Shown here: positions 38,307 through 47,991 of the stretch, in pieces | Position numbering within the stretch: the first letter of the stretch is position 1 | Layout: each line of letters begins with the position of its first letter | From: Paramoeba atlantica | Lineage: Eukaryota; Discosea | Length of the DNA: 64,000 nt | Reading direction: 5' to 3' | Assembly (NCBI GenBank): GCA_977017575.1 | Contig: CDRNVI010000021.1 | Span: 496,001-560,000, forward strand | Translations under genes and position numbers: made by a program | The notes under the pieces: generated by a model | Seen by the model: the letters and a program-made list of their open reading frames with translations, nothing else | Database searches by the model: none | What the model was told of the DNA's origin: nothing

Positions 38307-39224
38307 ATGTTTCTGAAATCTATCTTGTGTCGAGTAGTTTTGCTCGCCTTTACAATGACTTGCGGAAGCACTGCAGACTTTCCTGCACAAGCCGCTTTAC
38401 GCGCACTCCCTAAGATTCTGTATGGGACAGCTTGGAAAAAACAACGCACCGCGGATCTTGTGGCTTCCGCCTTGAAGCATGGTTTTCGTGGTATCGATAC
38501 TGCCTGTCAACCGCGGCACTATCGGGAGGATCTCGTCGGCATAGGAATCATCAAGGCCTATCACGAAAATCCCGATCTGCGACGTGAAGACCTTTTCCTC
38601 CAAACGAAATTTTCTCCAATTTCTGCACAAGATCCGAGTAATATTCCCTACGACCCGCTATCTTCCATTGCTACTCAAGTGTCTTCCTCCGTGCAAACAT
38701 CCTTAAAGAATCTACAAACAATGTACATAGATAGCCTTGTGCTTCACTCACCATATTCTGATCCGCAAGACACAATAAGTGCGTGGCGAGCGATGGAAGA
38801 AGAGGTTTCTAAAGGACACGTACGTAGCCTTGGAATTAGCAATGAGTATAGCCTGAAAAACTTGCGTTGGCTTTATAGTCATGCTCGTGTCAAACCCTCC
38901 GTTGTTCAGAATCGTTTTTACCATCAATCCGGATACGACAAGGAAATACGAAGTTTCTGTCAAGAAAATGGAGTAGTTTATCAATCATTCTGGACCCTGA
39001 CGGCTAACCCACATCTTCTTCAAAGTACAGAGTTAAAAGATCTTGCTCAAAAGCGTGGTATCACAGTTGAACAAGCATTGTACCGCTTTGTTCTAGATCT
39101 TGGTATCACTCCATTGGACGGCACTACTTCAGAAAAGCACATGGACGAAGATTTGGTGGTAGCACGTTCTGTCACACCTCTCTCTGAATTTGAGCTGCAA
39201 GAAATCAATCAACTGTTACAGTGA
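38307..39224 (+). CDS. Aldo-keto reductase family protein
   Basis: The 305-aa product follows the AKR barrel: YGTAWKKQRTADLVASALKHGFRGIDTA (with the catalytic Asp in GIDTA), a YRED segment with the catalytic Tyr, LQTKFSP (catalytic Lys), LVLHSPY (His), GHVRSLGISNEYS and a late QALYRFVLDLGITPLDGT. AKRs reduce carbonyls with NADPH. The N-terminus (FLKSILCRVVLLAFTMTCG) looks like a signal or targeting sequence; an internal ATG at 38355 would remove most of it. Substrate cannot be inferred. The late cofactor-binding segment is GTTSEKHM rather than the usual GxxxxxH/R, so cofactor preference is open. Confidence 0.85.
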   Translation: MFLKSILCRVVLLAFTMTCGSTADFPAQAALRALPKILYGTAWKKQRTADLVASALKHGFRGIDTACQPRHYREDLVGIGIIKAYHENPDLRREDLFLQTKFSPISAQDPSNIPYDPLSSIATQVSSSVQTSLKNLQTMYIDSLVLHSPYSDPQDTISAWRAMEEEVSKGHVRSLGISNEYSLKNLRWLYSHARVKPSVVQNRFYHQSGYDKEIRSFCQENGVVYQSFWTLTANPHLLQSTELKDLAQKRGITVEQALYRFVLDLGITPLDGTTSEKHMDEDLVVARSVTPLSEFELQEINQLLQ

Positions 39225-39776
39225 TTGTTTTTTTCAATCCGTTAAAAGTTTTTCATGATATACATCCTCAACCTAAATCACCGAGATTCCATTAGGCTGT
39301 GGGCACCAGATCATAAATTCGTAAACTTTACGTTAGTAATTCGAATTGTGTATATAAAAGTCGAATTGTGTATATAGTTTTAGTTGTAATTACGAATAAG
39401 ATGAAACTCATTCTTAATGTGTAGTACATTATACATGTATTTCTTGTTTGGTTTATCCGCGACTATAATTTTTGAATGGGACATGGAAAGGCGAACGTAA
39501 TCCCCAGTCGTAAGTTTGGCTATTTCATAAGATTATCCGGATCATAAATGTTTTTATTTATGCAAATATGGTTATGAGATATAAATAATACTAAGACTTG
39601 TGAATAGAACTGAATAGAAATCGATAGTGGGAATTATTATTATGTGATACTACATTCTTAAAATTCTATATTACATTTCAAAATTAAGTTTTTGAATCAG
39701 AAATTTGCATTCCCATTTAATTGGTATTTATTTATTCGAAACATCTACAGTACAGTATTAGGCAGCAAATAAATCA
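39225..39776. other. Intergenic gap, 552 bases
   Basis: AT-rich, with a short direct repeat (tcgaattgtgtatata) near 39342-39375. No gene or RNA recognised. Confidence 0.45.
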
Positions 39777-40463
39777 ATGAATCTGCCGCGTATTTCTTTG
39801 TTCTTGAATGTGGACATTCATCATCATCCATATCGCGTTCGTAGCTGCATTCTTCCTCCAGAAGTAACTCTTAGGCGCTTTTTCCGCAACACATCATATT
39901 CGAGTTTATCATGGAAGGATGAAATCCCTGCTTCAAAATGGGAAGGCATTCAGTGTGATGAAACGGGATACGTGATTTCTATAGATCTGTTTCAAAAAGG
40001 AATTTCGGGTTCTCTGTCTTGGAATCATCTTCCTTTTAGAGTACAAGATTTGGTTCTTGCTGTCAATCGATTACAAGGGGAAATATCGCTTGCCTCTCTG
40101 CCGCTCACTTGCAAAAAGATTCGCCTAGATTTTAATGAATTCTGTGGGTCATTATCACTTTCTGAGCTGCGGTACCATGGGGCGCTTAGTTCATTGATTT
40201 TGACGCGCAATAACTTCGGTGGTTCACTCGACCTCACTTGTCTGCCACATGGCCTCAAGCACCTCTGTCTGGATCATAATCATTTTTCTGGGAGTATCTC
40301 CTTTAATCATTTACCAGGCAGTCTTTCTGTTCTACTTATCCACAAAAATGACCTTGAAGGTGTACTAGACCTGGAAAAGCTTCCACACAATGTAAAACTT
40401 GTAAAGTATCATGTAAATGCTTTTGATTTGGTGAAAAGGAATCAGGCTGATCCTAGTACGTAA
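39777..40463 (+). CDS. Leucine-rich-repeat protein of the LPxxL type
   Basis: The 228-aa product has an N-terminal cap with WEGIQCDETGYVISIDL followed by five or six LRRs of about 24 residues with the pattern LPxxLxxLxLxxNxFxGSIxL (HLPFRVQDLVLAVNRLQGEI, CLPHGLKHLCLDHNHFSGSI and so on). This variant, with LP at the repeat start and a G-S/T turn, is common in kinetoplastid LRR proteins. The repeats probably form a protein-binding arc. No signal peptide or membrane segment is evident, and no catalytic partner domain follows. Confidence 0.75.
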   Translation: MNLPRISLFLNVDIHHHPYRVRSCILPPEVTLRRFFRNTSYSSLSWKDEIPASKWEGIQCDETGYVISIDLFQKGISGSLSWNHLPFRVQDLVLAVNRLQGEISLASLPLTCKKIRLDFNEFCGSLSLSELRYHGALSSLILTRNNFGGSLDLTCLPHGLKHLCLDHNHFSGSISFNHLPGSLSVLLIHKNDLEGVLDLEKLPHNVKLVKYHVNAFDLVKRNQADPST

Positions 40464-40757
40464 AAACTTACGATCTTATGCCCGCCGTCCTCCATTGGTG
40501 GTCTCTCTATCCTAGCATTGTCACAGCAGAGTCAAGGTTATGTCGTCGTTTTAGGGAAGTGAATCCTGCTGCGGAGCGACACAATTTTTTGACTCATTGT
40601 ACATTGTATATTGTTTATTATCAGCGTTGTTTATTATCAACGTTGATTATCATCAGCGTTGTTTTTACCAAAACAGGACAATGCAAGGGGAGACGATTTC
40701 ATACTATACGAATGCTTTCGACACATCATACTTTTCCATAGAAGGTCTTTATTGTGG

Positions 40758-41393
40758 ATGTCTGGTAGGCCTCGTAAGCAAGCGAAAACTGGAAAGGGTT
40801 CTGAAATCAAACTTGGAGATGTATGCAAGTTTGATGCACAAAAACAAATAACAGCAGCGGCTTCTTCCTCAACTACACGGAGTTCAATAAAAGGTGTTGG
40901 TTTTATCTCAAATGTGGGACATCTGTCGAATGGCACAGATTACGTGCGTGTATGCGACTTTGTGCGCAAGTCTAATGCTTTTCCGCCATATCATCGCCGG
41001 ATAAGACATATCATACAGGGGAATTTGTGCAATTATTCGTATTCATATTGCTCACAGATTCCTGTGAGAAATAGTTTGTGTATGAATAGTGATCAATCAG
41101 AATCCTCCCGTGTAAATCATGTTCGCACTTCTCTTTCGGGCTTTCAAAAAAATCGAAATGCGATTGATACAGAAGGTCAAAACCTTTCTAATGAATTCGC
41201 AAAAATCACTACCCTTCCAAAGGTTTCGTGCATAGATATTCCTACAGCCATAAATGGCATTCAGTTTCCTGCACGAACTAGTGAGATCAATAAATCTCTA
41301 AGACAAATCCAGCTTGACTTAGTTCATCGTGCTGACCATATTTCATCCCTTACGCGCTACAAGGAATCATTAAAAATGGAAGGAATTGTGTAA
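40758..41393 (+). CDS. Unidentified basic protein
   Basis: From the first ATG (40758) the product is 211 aa. It opens MSGRPRKQAKTGKG, reminiscent of an AT-hook-like RGRP core but lacking a second copy. The rest is Ser-, Asn- and Arg-rich with a short helical C-terminus (LRQIQLDLVHRADHISSLTRYKESLKME). No family recognised; a nuclear location is a weak guess from the basic N-terminus. It lies 134 bases before the Eco1-like gene. The 5' flank holds near-repeats of atcagcgttg (40620-40660). Confidence 0.5.
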   Translation: MSGRPRKQAKTGKGSEIKLGDVCKFDAQKQITAAASSSTTRSSIKGVGFISNVGHLSNGTDYVRVCDFVRKSNAFPPYHRRIRHIIQGNLCNYSYSYCSQIPVRNSLCMNSDQSESSRVNHVRTSLSGFQKNRNAIDTEGQNLSNEFAKITTLPKVSCIDIPTAINGIQFPARTSEINKSLRQIQLDLVHRADHISSLTRYKESLKMEGIV

Positions 41394-41526
41394 AAACTCC
41401 CCTATCACTAGTTATCACAATTCTTAATATCATCCTACTTCTACGTTTATTAGACGAGTTCTACAAGTGGTAAGTATTCGATGTATGTGTTCGGTTTTAT
41501 AAGTATGCTCATCTTTTGTTATTCAT

Positions 41527-42468
41527 ATGAAAACTCTCTTTGACTTCGGGATACGCACCACCACACAATTGCCTGCTCCAATCACTGATCATGAGAGAAA
41601 ATTTACATGTAGCGCATTGACCGAATGCACGGAACGATCTTCTGAAGCACATTGCGTCGATCAAGGTCTTACGATCAATGAACAGAAGACATTGTCGAAG
41701 CCTAAATCTTACACTCACAGAGAAACCAATAGTAAACTAAGACAAATGTGTTTGGATGTTGGTCAAAGTAACTTGGGTGTTTCGACCTGCAATACGTGTG
41801 GTATGGTGTACACCGCAGGAGACAAGGAAGACGACGCTTTACATCGAAAATTGTGTAGCACTGTAGATCAGTTTCCTGCAGCTCGAATAAGAAAAATCTG
41901 TACCTTGGCACCTCTGGAAATCGCACCTGCGTTGGTATTCGGATACGTCTCCCCTTCCTATTACACGTCTTTGTCTGTAAGACAGATTTGTGAAATCGTA
42001 TTCGCTGGGTGTAGTGGCTCTGGTTTAAAAGAAAGAAACTCAGAACTAATTTTAGCGATAAAAGGCAAGCGCTCGAGAAACAAGGAAACTAAAAATGGTA
42101 CCGTCGAGCTTTCGTCCACATCTCACCGCATTGCTCTATGCATGAAATTATCTAATGGCTCAACGACGTCTAATAAGGACAAAGATTTAGGCACTTTTCT
42201 AAATTCTACATTATCAAAGGTTAGTGAACATTCACTATTACCTCAGAGCTCGAGTAAAGTAAAGGAATCTTACATGTTAGTCGGATTCCTTTCATTAGAG
42301 CTCTTGACGGATACCGACATTCCTTATCTTGCTAGAATAAATCACGAGTGGATGAATCCTAAACTTATATCTAAACAAAGAGAAGTAAGGGAAGGATTGC
42401 TTCATACATTGCGATTACATTCAATGTATGGGTATATAATGAAACCAGACGATATCTCTAGTACTTAG
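41527..42468 (+). CDS. ECO1: Eco1/Ctf7-like cohesin acetyltransferase, divergent
   Basis: The 313-aa product contains the diagnostic Eco1 zinc finger: LRQMCLDVGQSNLGVSTCNTCGMVYTAG followed by DxxLHRKLC (family: DAGQKxFGxxxCxxCGMxYxxxxxEDExxH). The C-terminal region VREGLLHTLRLHSMYGYIMKPDDIS aligns in order with the GNAT segment RRKGIAxxLLDxxRxxFxYGxxLxKxEIAFS, but the acetyl-CoA loop Q/RxxGxA is not preserved and the protein stops before the expected PTxxGxxxA segment. It starts MKTLFDFG, possibly a degenerate PCNA-binding box. Eco1 acetylates SMC3 to establish sister-chromatid cohesion; here catalytic ability is uncertain. Confidence 0.6.
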   Translation: MKTLFDFGIRTTTQLPAPITDHERKFTCSALTECTERSSEAHCVDQGLTINEQKTLSKPKSYTHRETNSKLRQMCLDVGQSNLGVSTCNTCGMVYTAGDKEDDALHRKLCSTVDQFPAARIRKICTLAPLEIAPALVFGYVSPSYYTSLSVRQICEIVFAGCSGSGLKERNSELILAIKGKRSRNKETKNGTVELSSTSHRIALCMKLSNGSTTSNKDKDLGTFLNSTLSKVSEHSLLPQSSSKVKESYMLVGFLSLELLTDTDIPYLARINHEWMNPKLISKQREVREGLLHTLRLHSMYGYIMKPDDISST

Positions 42469-42774
42469 CGTGGTTTGCACGTAACGGTATCCAAGATCCG
42501 CTGAAAGCTGCGTCTGATGGTTCATCTATGCACAAACGCAACTTACACTCGACAAAGTACTCGTGTGCTACAGACGTGTACGCTAGCAATTGGCCTAATT
42601 ATATTGGCCTAATTATGGCAAAGCTTATATTGATGTACATGTATCGCTACTCTCGAACCTTTAGCAGTACTATATTATTTTTAACACCGCATTTTATAGG
42701 CGTATATTTTTTCGATATGCACCCACGGAGGAGATTCGCTGCTAGATTAAAAAAAGAGCTGTCGTTGGAATAAT
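42469..42774. other. Intergenic gap, 306 bases
   Basis: Short + strand frame only, without recognisable motifs. Sequences attggcctaattat repeat near 42590-42618. No supported feature. Confidence 0.4.
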
Positions 42775-43521
42775 ATGACATCTCCATCCTTTAGTGTTTT
42801 GGATTTTCTAAAGCCGCCAGAAGCAGCTCTTCACTCTCCTGTACCTACCCCAGTTCTTGAAGATGCTCGCGCGAAACGAGAGCTCTTTCTTCATTCTCCA
42901 TACGAACGAGAGACAAATGTGCGCAGCCAGTCAGGGAGGCAACTAGGTGAGATTGAAATTCTTCAAAGAAAGCATTTACCTGAATTTGAGCAACTTGTAC
43001 CGTCTATTACGGAAGCGCTTTATGATACGCTTCAAGCCCACAAGTCCTCGGCTCACGTTTCTGGAACCGATACCTCCGAATCAAGAGCTTCCCTGAAACC
43101 CTTTGAAACCTCCGTCACGCCACAAATAAAGCTTTCTCAATACGTGTGGCGCATTGCGGAATACACTTATACTTCTCCTTCTACACTGTTGATTGCATTA
43201 ATCTATGTGAATCGAATACTCGATTCTCAGCAAGCCTGTTTAAGTGTCATGAATGTTTACAAACTTTTCTTTATTGCGGTTCGAATAGCGTCTAAAGTAA
43301 ATGATCTGCGCACACTTAACAACAAGAATTTTGCTGGAGTTGGGGGCATAAGCAATGAACAACTTAACGAACTTGAGGCATTATTTGTCACTCTTCTTGA
43401 TTTTAACGTATTCGTGTCTCCTCCAGAATTCTTTCAATGCGCCAATAAAGTTTTAAATCTCGATACATCCCTTTCCACACAGCAACTCTTAGATCCACTT
43501 GCAAAGCTTAGCCTGAGATAA
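42775..43521 (+). CDS. PHO80-type (P/U) cyclin
   Basis: The 248-aa product has a single cyclin box of the PHO80/CYCU type: SQYVWRIAEYTYTSPSTLLIALIYVNRIL (family: IxxYLxRIxKYxxxSxxxxxxALIYIDR), NVYKLFFIAVRIASKVNDLRTLNNKNFAGVGGIS (family: RLLxTSxxxAxKxxxDxxxxNxxxAxVGG) and LNELEALFVTLLDFNVFVSP. These cyclins partner CDK5/CRK-type kinases and in trypanosomes act in cell-cycle progression. The N-terminal 60 residues are unstructured with a charged patch. Only the conserved residues for family placement can be asserted, not the kinase partner. Confidence 0.85.
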   Translation: MTSPSFSVLDFLKPPEAALHSPVPTPVLEDARAKRELFLHSPYERETNVRSQSGRQLGEIEILQRKHLPEFEQLVPSITEALYDTLQAHKSSAHVSGTDTSESRASLKPFETSVTPQIKLSQYVWRIAEYTYTSPSTLLIALIYVNRILDSQQACLSVMNVYKLFFIAVRIASKVNDLRTLNNKNFAGVGGISNEQLNELEALFVTLLDFNVFVSPPEFFQCANKVLNLDTSLSTQQLLDPLAKLSLR

Positions 43522-43803
43522 ATTAAGGATGTCTCAAAACGATCTTGTCAATTCCGAAAAGTAAGAACAACACAGATACGATGTGTAGTAAGTGTGCTTT
43601 CACACTTAATGATGACTATTGATGTAAGATTATTTTTGATTTAGAGGATGAGCTACTCTCTGTATCTTATTATGTATGATTATCATACATATCATTGATA
43701 TTTACATCTTCAACACTTGAAGATACGATAATGTAGTCCAGTCGCAATATCGGAGTGCTTTGTATTCTTGCTATTATATTACATTTGCCTTTACGTTCTT
43801 CAA

Positions 43804-44529
43804 ATGTACGTCAAAGTGGATTTTACGCATAACGTTCACCCAGGGTGTGTAAGAGAAAAGCGTGTCTCATGGCTAATTACATTATGCGAGCTACAGAATA
43901 TGTGTCACGGATTTTTTGGCACGCCTGTGTTATCCATGCGATTACAGCTTCATAACGAAAGAGGTGAAGTGCTCTGTGATAGACTTGGGGATGTTCCAGG
44001 TACTCGCTTCAGGGATTTTTCTCTACATGAAGGACATTCTATTCATGTGATTGATCAAGATAACCTAAAAAATGCACAGGCCAGAGTATCTGAGCTAACT
44101 GATGTATCTTTAGTAGAAAAATATACTATGGACGAAGAGAGCTATAATCTGCGTCCAAATAGCATGCGTCGATACAAGGAATCGCGGATGGCCGAAATGC
44201 ATTCACTAAGACGAAATATAGGCTCAGTCGATGCAAGAGATTCCGAATCTCTTGAACAAAATTCTGACACTAGTGAGGTAAACTCTGTTGTTCTTGGAAA
44301 TCGCTGTTGTGTTTCTCCCGGAGATCGTTTAGGTAGTGTTCGATACATTGGACCTCTTCGTCATCTTGACACTGATAGTAAGTGGGTAGGTGTGGAGCTC
44401 GACGAACCCTTGGGAAAAAATGATGGTGAACTCAAGGGGTATCGATACTTTGTGTGTGGTAAGAACTATGGATGCTTTGCTCGTTTGAACCAGGTTTCCG
44501 TGGGTGATTATCCTCCGATACTGTTTTAG
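43804..44529 (+). CDS. TBCB: Tubulin-folding cofactor B
   Basis: From the ATG at 43804 the product is 241 aa. An N-terminal ubiquitin-like region (residues 1-90) leads to a C-terminal CAP-Gly domain: LGSVRYIGPLRHLDTDSKWVGVELDEPLGKNDGELKGYRYFVCGKNYGCF, with the GKNDG motif that binds EEY/F tails. This UBL plus C-terminal CAP-Gly order defines TBCB, which hands alpha-tubulin to the TBCE/TBCD folding machinery. The sequence ends GDYPPILF, lacking the usual acidic DEI/DEM tail after DFPE. Confidence 0.85.
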   Translation: MYVKVDFTHNVHPGCVREKRVSWLITLCELQNMCHGFFGTPVLSMRLQLHNERGEVLCDRLGDVPGTRFRDFSLHEGHSIHVIDQDNLKNAQARVSELTDVSLVEKYTMDEESYNLRPNSMRRYKESRMAEMHSLRRNIGSVDARDSESLEQNSDTSEVNSVVLGNRCCVSPGDRLGSVRYIGPLRHLDTDSKWVGVELDEPLGKNDGELKGYRYFVCGKNYGCFARLNQVSVGDYPPILF

Positions 44530-44903
44530 TCTTGATATTTTGCGCTGCAGAACAACACAAATCCGCGCACACATCCGACAAGAACGGATGTCTGTCACCC
44601 CTTCTGATGGCAATATGTGTGGCCATTCAGAAAGGAAATGCCCAGATCGTACAAGGGGCGGTACAGGACTGGTACCGCCGCAGGGTACGGGGTTGGGGGG
44701 CGATGTGGTTAGGGGCGGTATGTACCTGTATGAATTGTATTACACATTTGATTTGATGGAGAACACAAATACACTTGCACAACCAAATGTGGTATGCAAA
44801 TATTTGCTTATTCAAGTTAAAGAGATAGCGTCTTGGCATATAGTTTCTTAATCTTTCGATATACGAATACTTCTTTTCTATTACGCTTCCCTCTACGTTT
44901 GAC
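44530..44903. other. Intergenic gap with GC-rich hairpin
   Basis: A hairpin GGCGGTAC / GTACCGCC (8-base arms, 7-base loop) lies within a GC-rich stretch at about 44657-44715, unlike the AT-rich gap around it. No gene seen. Confidence 0.45.
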
Positions 44904-46046
44904 ATGGTAGAATCTCACAAACGAAAACGTAAAATAAAGCCGATCTCTTCAACGCTTCCTTCAAGTCTAGCCGATACTTTGTTCGGAAATCAAAATGATC
45001 TTACTACGTCGTTCTTCACTTCGCAGGGATACGTTTTACCAGATTTGCCTCTAAATGGTTCTGAAAAAGGGGTAAAAAAAGAGGAAAGAATAAATAAGGA
45101 TGTCTCGGAGTCAAGAGTTTTTCGAAAATCCGATAAGACTGCAAAGAATATACCGTCAGACACGCCTGCGGATAAATGCACCGATCGCAAATCTATGGGC
45201 AAGGCTTCAAAGAAATTGTCTCAAGACAAGATTTTACAAGAATCGCACTCCGAAGTGCCTCCGGAAAACAAAGACACTCCACATTATGACGATCCCTCAT
45301 GTACCACGTTCGTTTCCAATCTCCCTGCCAACACGACGAAAAGATCTCTCCAACGGCTCTTTCGCTTCTGTGGCGAAATACGTTCTATTCGACTGCGTTC
45401 ATTTGCCAAGTCTGCTTATTCCCGACGAACTCACTCTAGGGATGCGACGGCTCTGCGCCACAATCCAACAGGAACGATTTTTGCCTACGTGTGCTTCTCT
45501 CATCCCGACGCCGTGGTTCGCTCTCTCGAACTTCAAGGTCAGACTATTGCCGGCGGAAATCTTTTGCACGTAGATTCCTGCAGTAGTTCTCCGCAGGCTT
45601 TCGAATCCGACTCGAGCATATTCGTCGGAAATTTACCGCGAAGAGCATCGGAACAGAACGTAATCGACTGCTTCGCGGCGCAAGGGCTCGCTGACATACA
45701 TCATGTACGACTTGTGCGCGATTCCAACACGGGACTAGGCCAGGGTTTTGGGTTTGTGGCCTTTCGAGGGGCCGACAGTGCGAAACAAGCTCTGAAATTG
45801 ACCGGGGTGGAACTGAATGGACGTGAACTGCGCATTATGAAAACACGTAAAATGCAAAAAAGATCTTCGAAGGAAACAAAAACGAACGTGTCGAACAAAA
45901 TCATTCTAGGAAACGAAAAAAATAAGCGAAATAAATTTTATACGGATTCAACCATAGATCAGAAACCGTGGCAAGGTTTCACTACGGATCCTCAAAAAAG
46001 TAAAGCTTTGCCCAAACGAATTCGAAATTTGTTTAAAAAGAAGTAA
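44904..46046 (+). CDS. NOP12: Nucleolar RNA-binding protein Nop12/RBM34-like
   Basis: The 380-aa product has two RRMs. RRM1 (residues ~133-218) begins TTFVSNLPANTTKRSLQRLFRFCGEIRSIRLRS with an insertion and RNP1 at IFAYVCF. RRM2 (~235-310) has SIFVGNLPRRASEQNVIDCF and RNP1 GQGFGFVAF. The IRSIRLRS segment and the loop between the strands of RRM1 are characteristic of Nop12/RBM34, which helps 25S/28S rRNA maturation. Both termini are Lys/Arg-rich (KRKRKIKP at the start, KRIRNLFKKK at the end), as expected of a nucleolar protein. Confidence 0.8.
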   Translation: MVESHKRKRKIKPISSTLPSSLADTLFGNQNDLTTSFFTSQGYVLPDLPLNGSEKGVKKEERINKDVSESRVFRKSDKTAKNIPSDTPADKCTDRKSMGKASKKLSQDKILQESHSEVPPENKDTPHYDDPSCTTFVSNLPANTTKRSLQRLFRFCGEIRSIRLRSFAKSAYSRRTHSRDATALRHNPTGTIFAYVCFSHPDAVVRSLELQGQTIAGGNLLHVDSCSSSPQAFESDSSIFVGNLPRRASEQNVIDCFAAQGLADIHHVRLVRDSNTGLGQGFGFVAFRGADSAKQALKLTGVELNGRELRIMKTRKMQKRSSKETKTNVSNKIILGNEKNKRNKFYTDSTIDQKPWQGFTTDPQKSKALPKRIRNLFKKK

Positions 46047-46208
46047 TTTTGGTGAATTTCTTTTTCAACGAAAGAAGTGGGAATTATTTGTGTCATACGC
46101 GTGTACCATACACATGTATACATCTGATAGCAACTTCAATTTTGTGAGTGAAGATACATTAAGTCGCATAGGTGCTACATTTGTTTTTTCGTTTTATTAT
46201 TATTGCGA

Positions 46209-46706
46209 ATGCCCCGGCCTTTCGGGACGTGGCATCCTGCGACCACGATCGCTGAACTTCGTGCACGCACTCCGGCTTGGCGTGATTTTCGATTTGTTCC
46301 TCTCTGGCGATTGCACCAAGAGACGTATTATCACCCGGAGACAATGGCCATGTTCAAGAACCCCCAAGCCTTCCGTGATCACGTGGATACAGTGAAAAAT
46401 ATGAAGTATTCCAAAAAGTTCCTCGGAGACGGCGTGAAATTTCACAGGCACATGTGGATGAATTGTCTGCTTGTCATGATGGTGCAAACCGTCGTTAACA
46501 TGGGTCTCATATGGTATTACTACAACCGCTGGGTACCAGCAACCTCACCGACATGGCGAAAGTTTATGAACAAGGAGTGGGAGGAGGCCATTAACAATTC
46601 GCCTTGGGATCACCGCTCTCATGTATGGCAATACACGAAGATTAGTGCCGCACATGTTGGCTGCCTGACTTCTGCAGGAAGTAAGAAATTCTATATACCA
46701 TCATGA
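46209..46706 (+). CDS. Small one-span membrane protein, probably mitochondrial
   Basis: From the first ATG the product is 165 aa, rich in Trp, Tyr, Arg and His, with one central membrane segment (MNCLLVMMVQTVVNMGLIWYYY). The front part is PRPFGTWHPATTIAELRARTPAWRDFRFVPLW and the back part has repeated W-x-K/H motifs and PWDHRSHVWQY. This Trp/Tyr-rich single-span design is typical of small subunits of respiratory complexes in kinetoplastid mitochondria, but I do not recognise the family. Codons are more GC-rich than neighbours, which suggests higher expression. Alternative: an unrelated organelle membrane protein. Confidence 0.5.
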   Translation: MPRPFGTWHPATTIAELRARTPAWRDFRFVPLWRLHQETYYHPETMAMFKNPQAFRDHVDTVKNMKYSKKFLGDGVKFHRHMWMNCLLVMMVQTVVNMGLIWYYYNRWVPATSPTWRKFMNKEWEEAINNSPWDHRSHVWQYTKISAAHVGCLTSAGSKKFYIPS

Positions 46707-47145
46707 AGCAAGTCTTTTAGGGTTTTAAAAATATGTATAATTGTCAATTAAAAAAAGAAAATTCTACATTCTGCAAAGTACAATTTTTGAGAAACTATCT
46801 ACTAAAAATTATCTTCGCAATCGAATAAGATTGTCCAGTGTACATTTATCACACGTTTTCGGCATATGACTCCGAGTGATCCTATATGTTAAATAGATTT
46901 CTTTCTTACGTCAGTGTACATGGCATTTTTTACATGATACTTTTTTCACTCTTCTGATCCACACGAACTTGTAAAATACTGATCTCAAAAGTTATTTATG
47001 GTATTCGTAAGAATATTTACATGCTTTATAAGTAGCAAATTTTGGCACTTTTTGGACAAATTGTGGGATGACCTTTACGTATTAACATATTTAGCACTCA
47101 TACTGTTAACTAAACTCTCTTTTTTATAAATTTTAAAATAAGCTT
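46707..47145. other. Intergenic gap, 439 bases
   Basis: AT-rich spacer without repeats or RNA genes recognised. A T-rich stretch at 47117-47130 precedes the next ATG. Confidence 0.45.
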
Positions 47146-47991
47146 ATGTCGCCAAAGCACAAAATTACATCGAAGCCGAAGGTCTCTCAAAAAGGAAAAC
47201 TGAAGAAAATACAGAGCAATGCAAAGAGGTCGGTGAACTCAAAAGTAGCTTCACCTAAAAGCAAAGAGTGTCGATCAATGTTGAAAACATTACCTGAGAG
47301 TACAGAAACTCCTCCACAATGGGCTTCTACCCTTATGGAAAAAATAGACAGTCTTACAAGTCGGGTCAATGAATTAGAAAAAACACAAAACGATGCGAAA
47401 ATTTGTGAAAAGGAAAATGCGAAATCTATTCCACCAGCCTCCCAACTTACCACCCCTTCTCACATGGCTCTTCCCTTCTTTGCTCATTCGAAGTTGTCAC
47501 GTAGTGCGACATTAACTTCTGCACCTACTCAACCTTTGAAGCCCGTATACGATGAGACTAAGAGTATGAAATCATCAACTGCTATAGAAACAACCCTGAA
47601 GACCTCATGCAAACCAAAAAGTTTTCCCGGTGAGGAGACCCGATTCAGCTCGACGGGTCTTTCTCCCAAAGCAGCGCTGCAATCAAGTAAAAAGCCATCT
47701 GGGTCCTTTATGGTCATGTGTCCATGTGTCTCTAAATATCATGCTACATTTTCTTCATCTGAGCTACATGGAAGTAAAAAATGTCCTTTCTGTAGTAAAT
47801 GTCACATATTAGAAACTCTCTTCAATGGATGTAAAGAGGATTGCGGTTATGATGCACATACACCTTCATTAAGTCGCGTACAGAGGCTTCTCAATGGCCA
47901 TCCGAACGGCGTGTTGAACGTGGCCGAAAATCGTCAAAAATTATGGGAAAAGGGAAAGTCACTAGAAAAGACCAAGTTTGTGGGCTTATAG
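47146..47991 (+). CDS. Unidentified basic protein with Cys/His-rich C-terminus
   Basis: The 281-aa product opens with a Lys/Ser-rich tail (about 50 residues), followed by a short coiled coil (STLMEKIDSLTSRVNELEKTQ, ~65-85) and a Ser/Thr-rich linker. The C-terminal part has CPCVSKYHATFSSSELHGSKKCPFCSKCH, with Cys-x-Cys, Cys-x2-Cys-x2-Cys and His residues suggesting a zinc-binding module, and a second Cys pair CKEDCGYDAH. Family not recognised. The basic N-terminus plus zinc-like cluster suits a nucleic-acid or chromatin protein; this is inference. Confidence 0.55.
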   Translation: MSPKHKITSKPKVSQKGKLKKIQSNAKRSVNSKVASPKSKECRSMLKTLPESTETPPQWASTLMEKIDSLTSRVNELEKTQNDAKICEKENAKSIPPASQLTTPSHMALPFFAHSKLSRSATLTSAPTQPLKPVYDETKSMKSSTAIETTLKTSCKPKSFPGEETRFSSTGLSPKAALQSSKKPSGSFMVMCPCVSKYHATFSSSELHGSKKCPFCSKCHILETLFNGCKEDCGYDAHTPSLSRVQRLLNGHPNGVLNVAENRQKLWEKGKSLEKTKFVGL

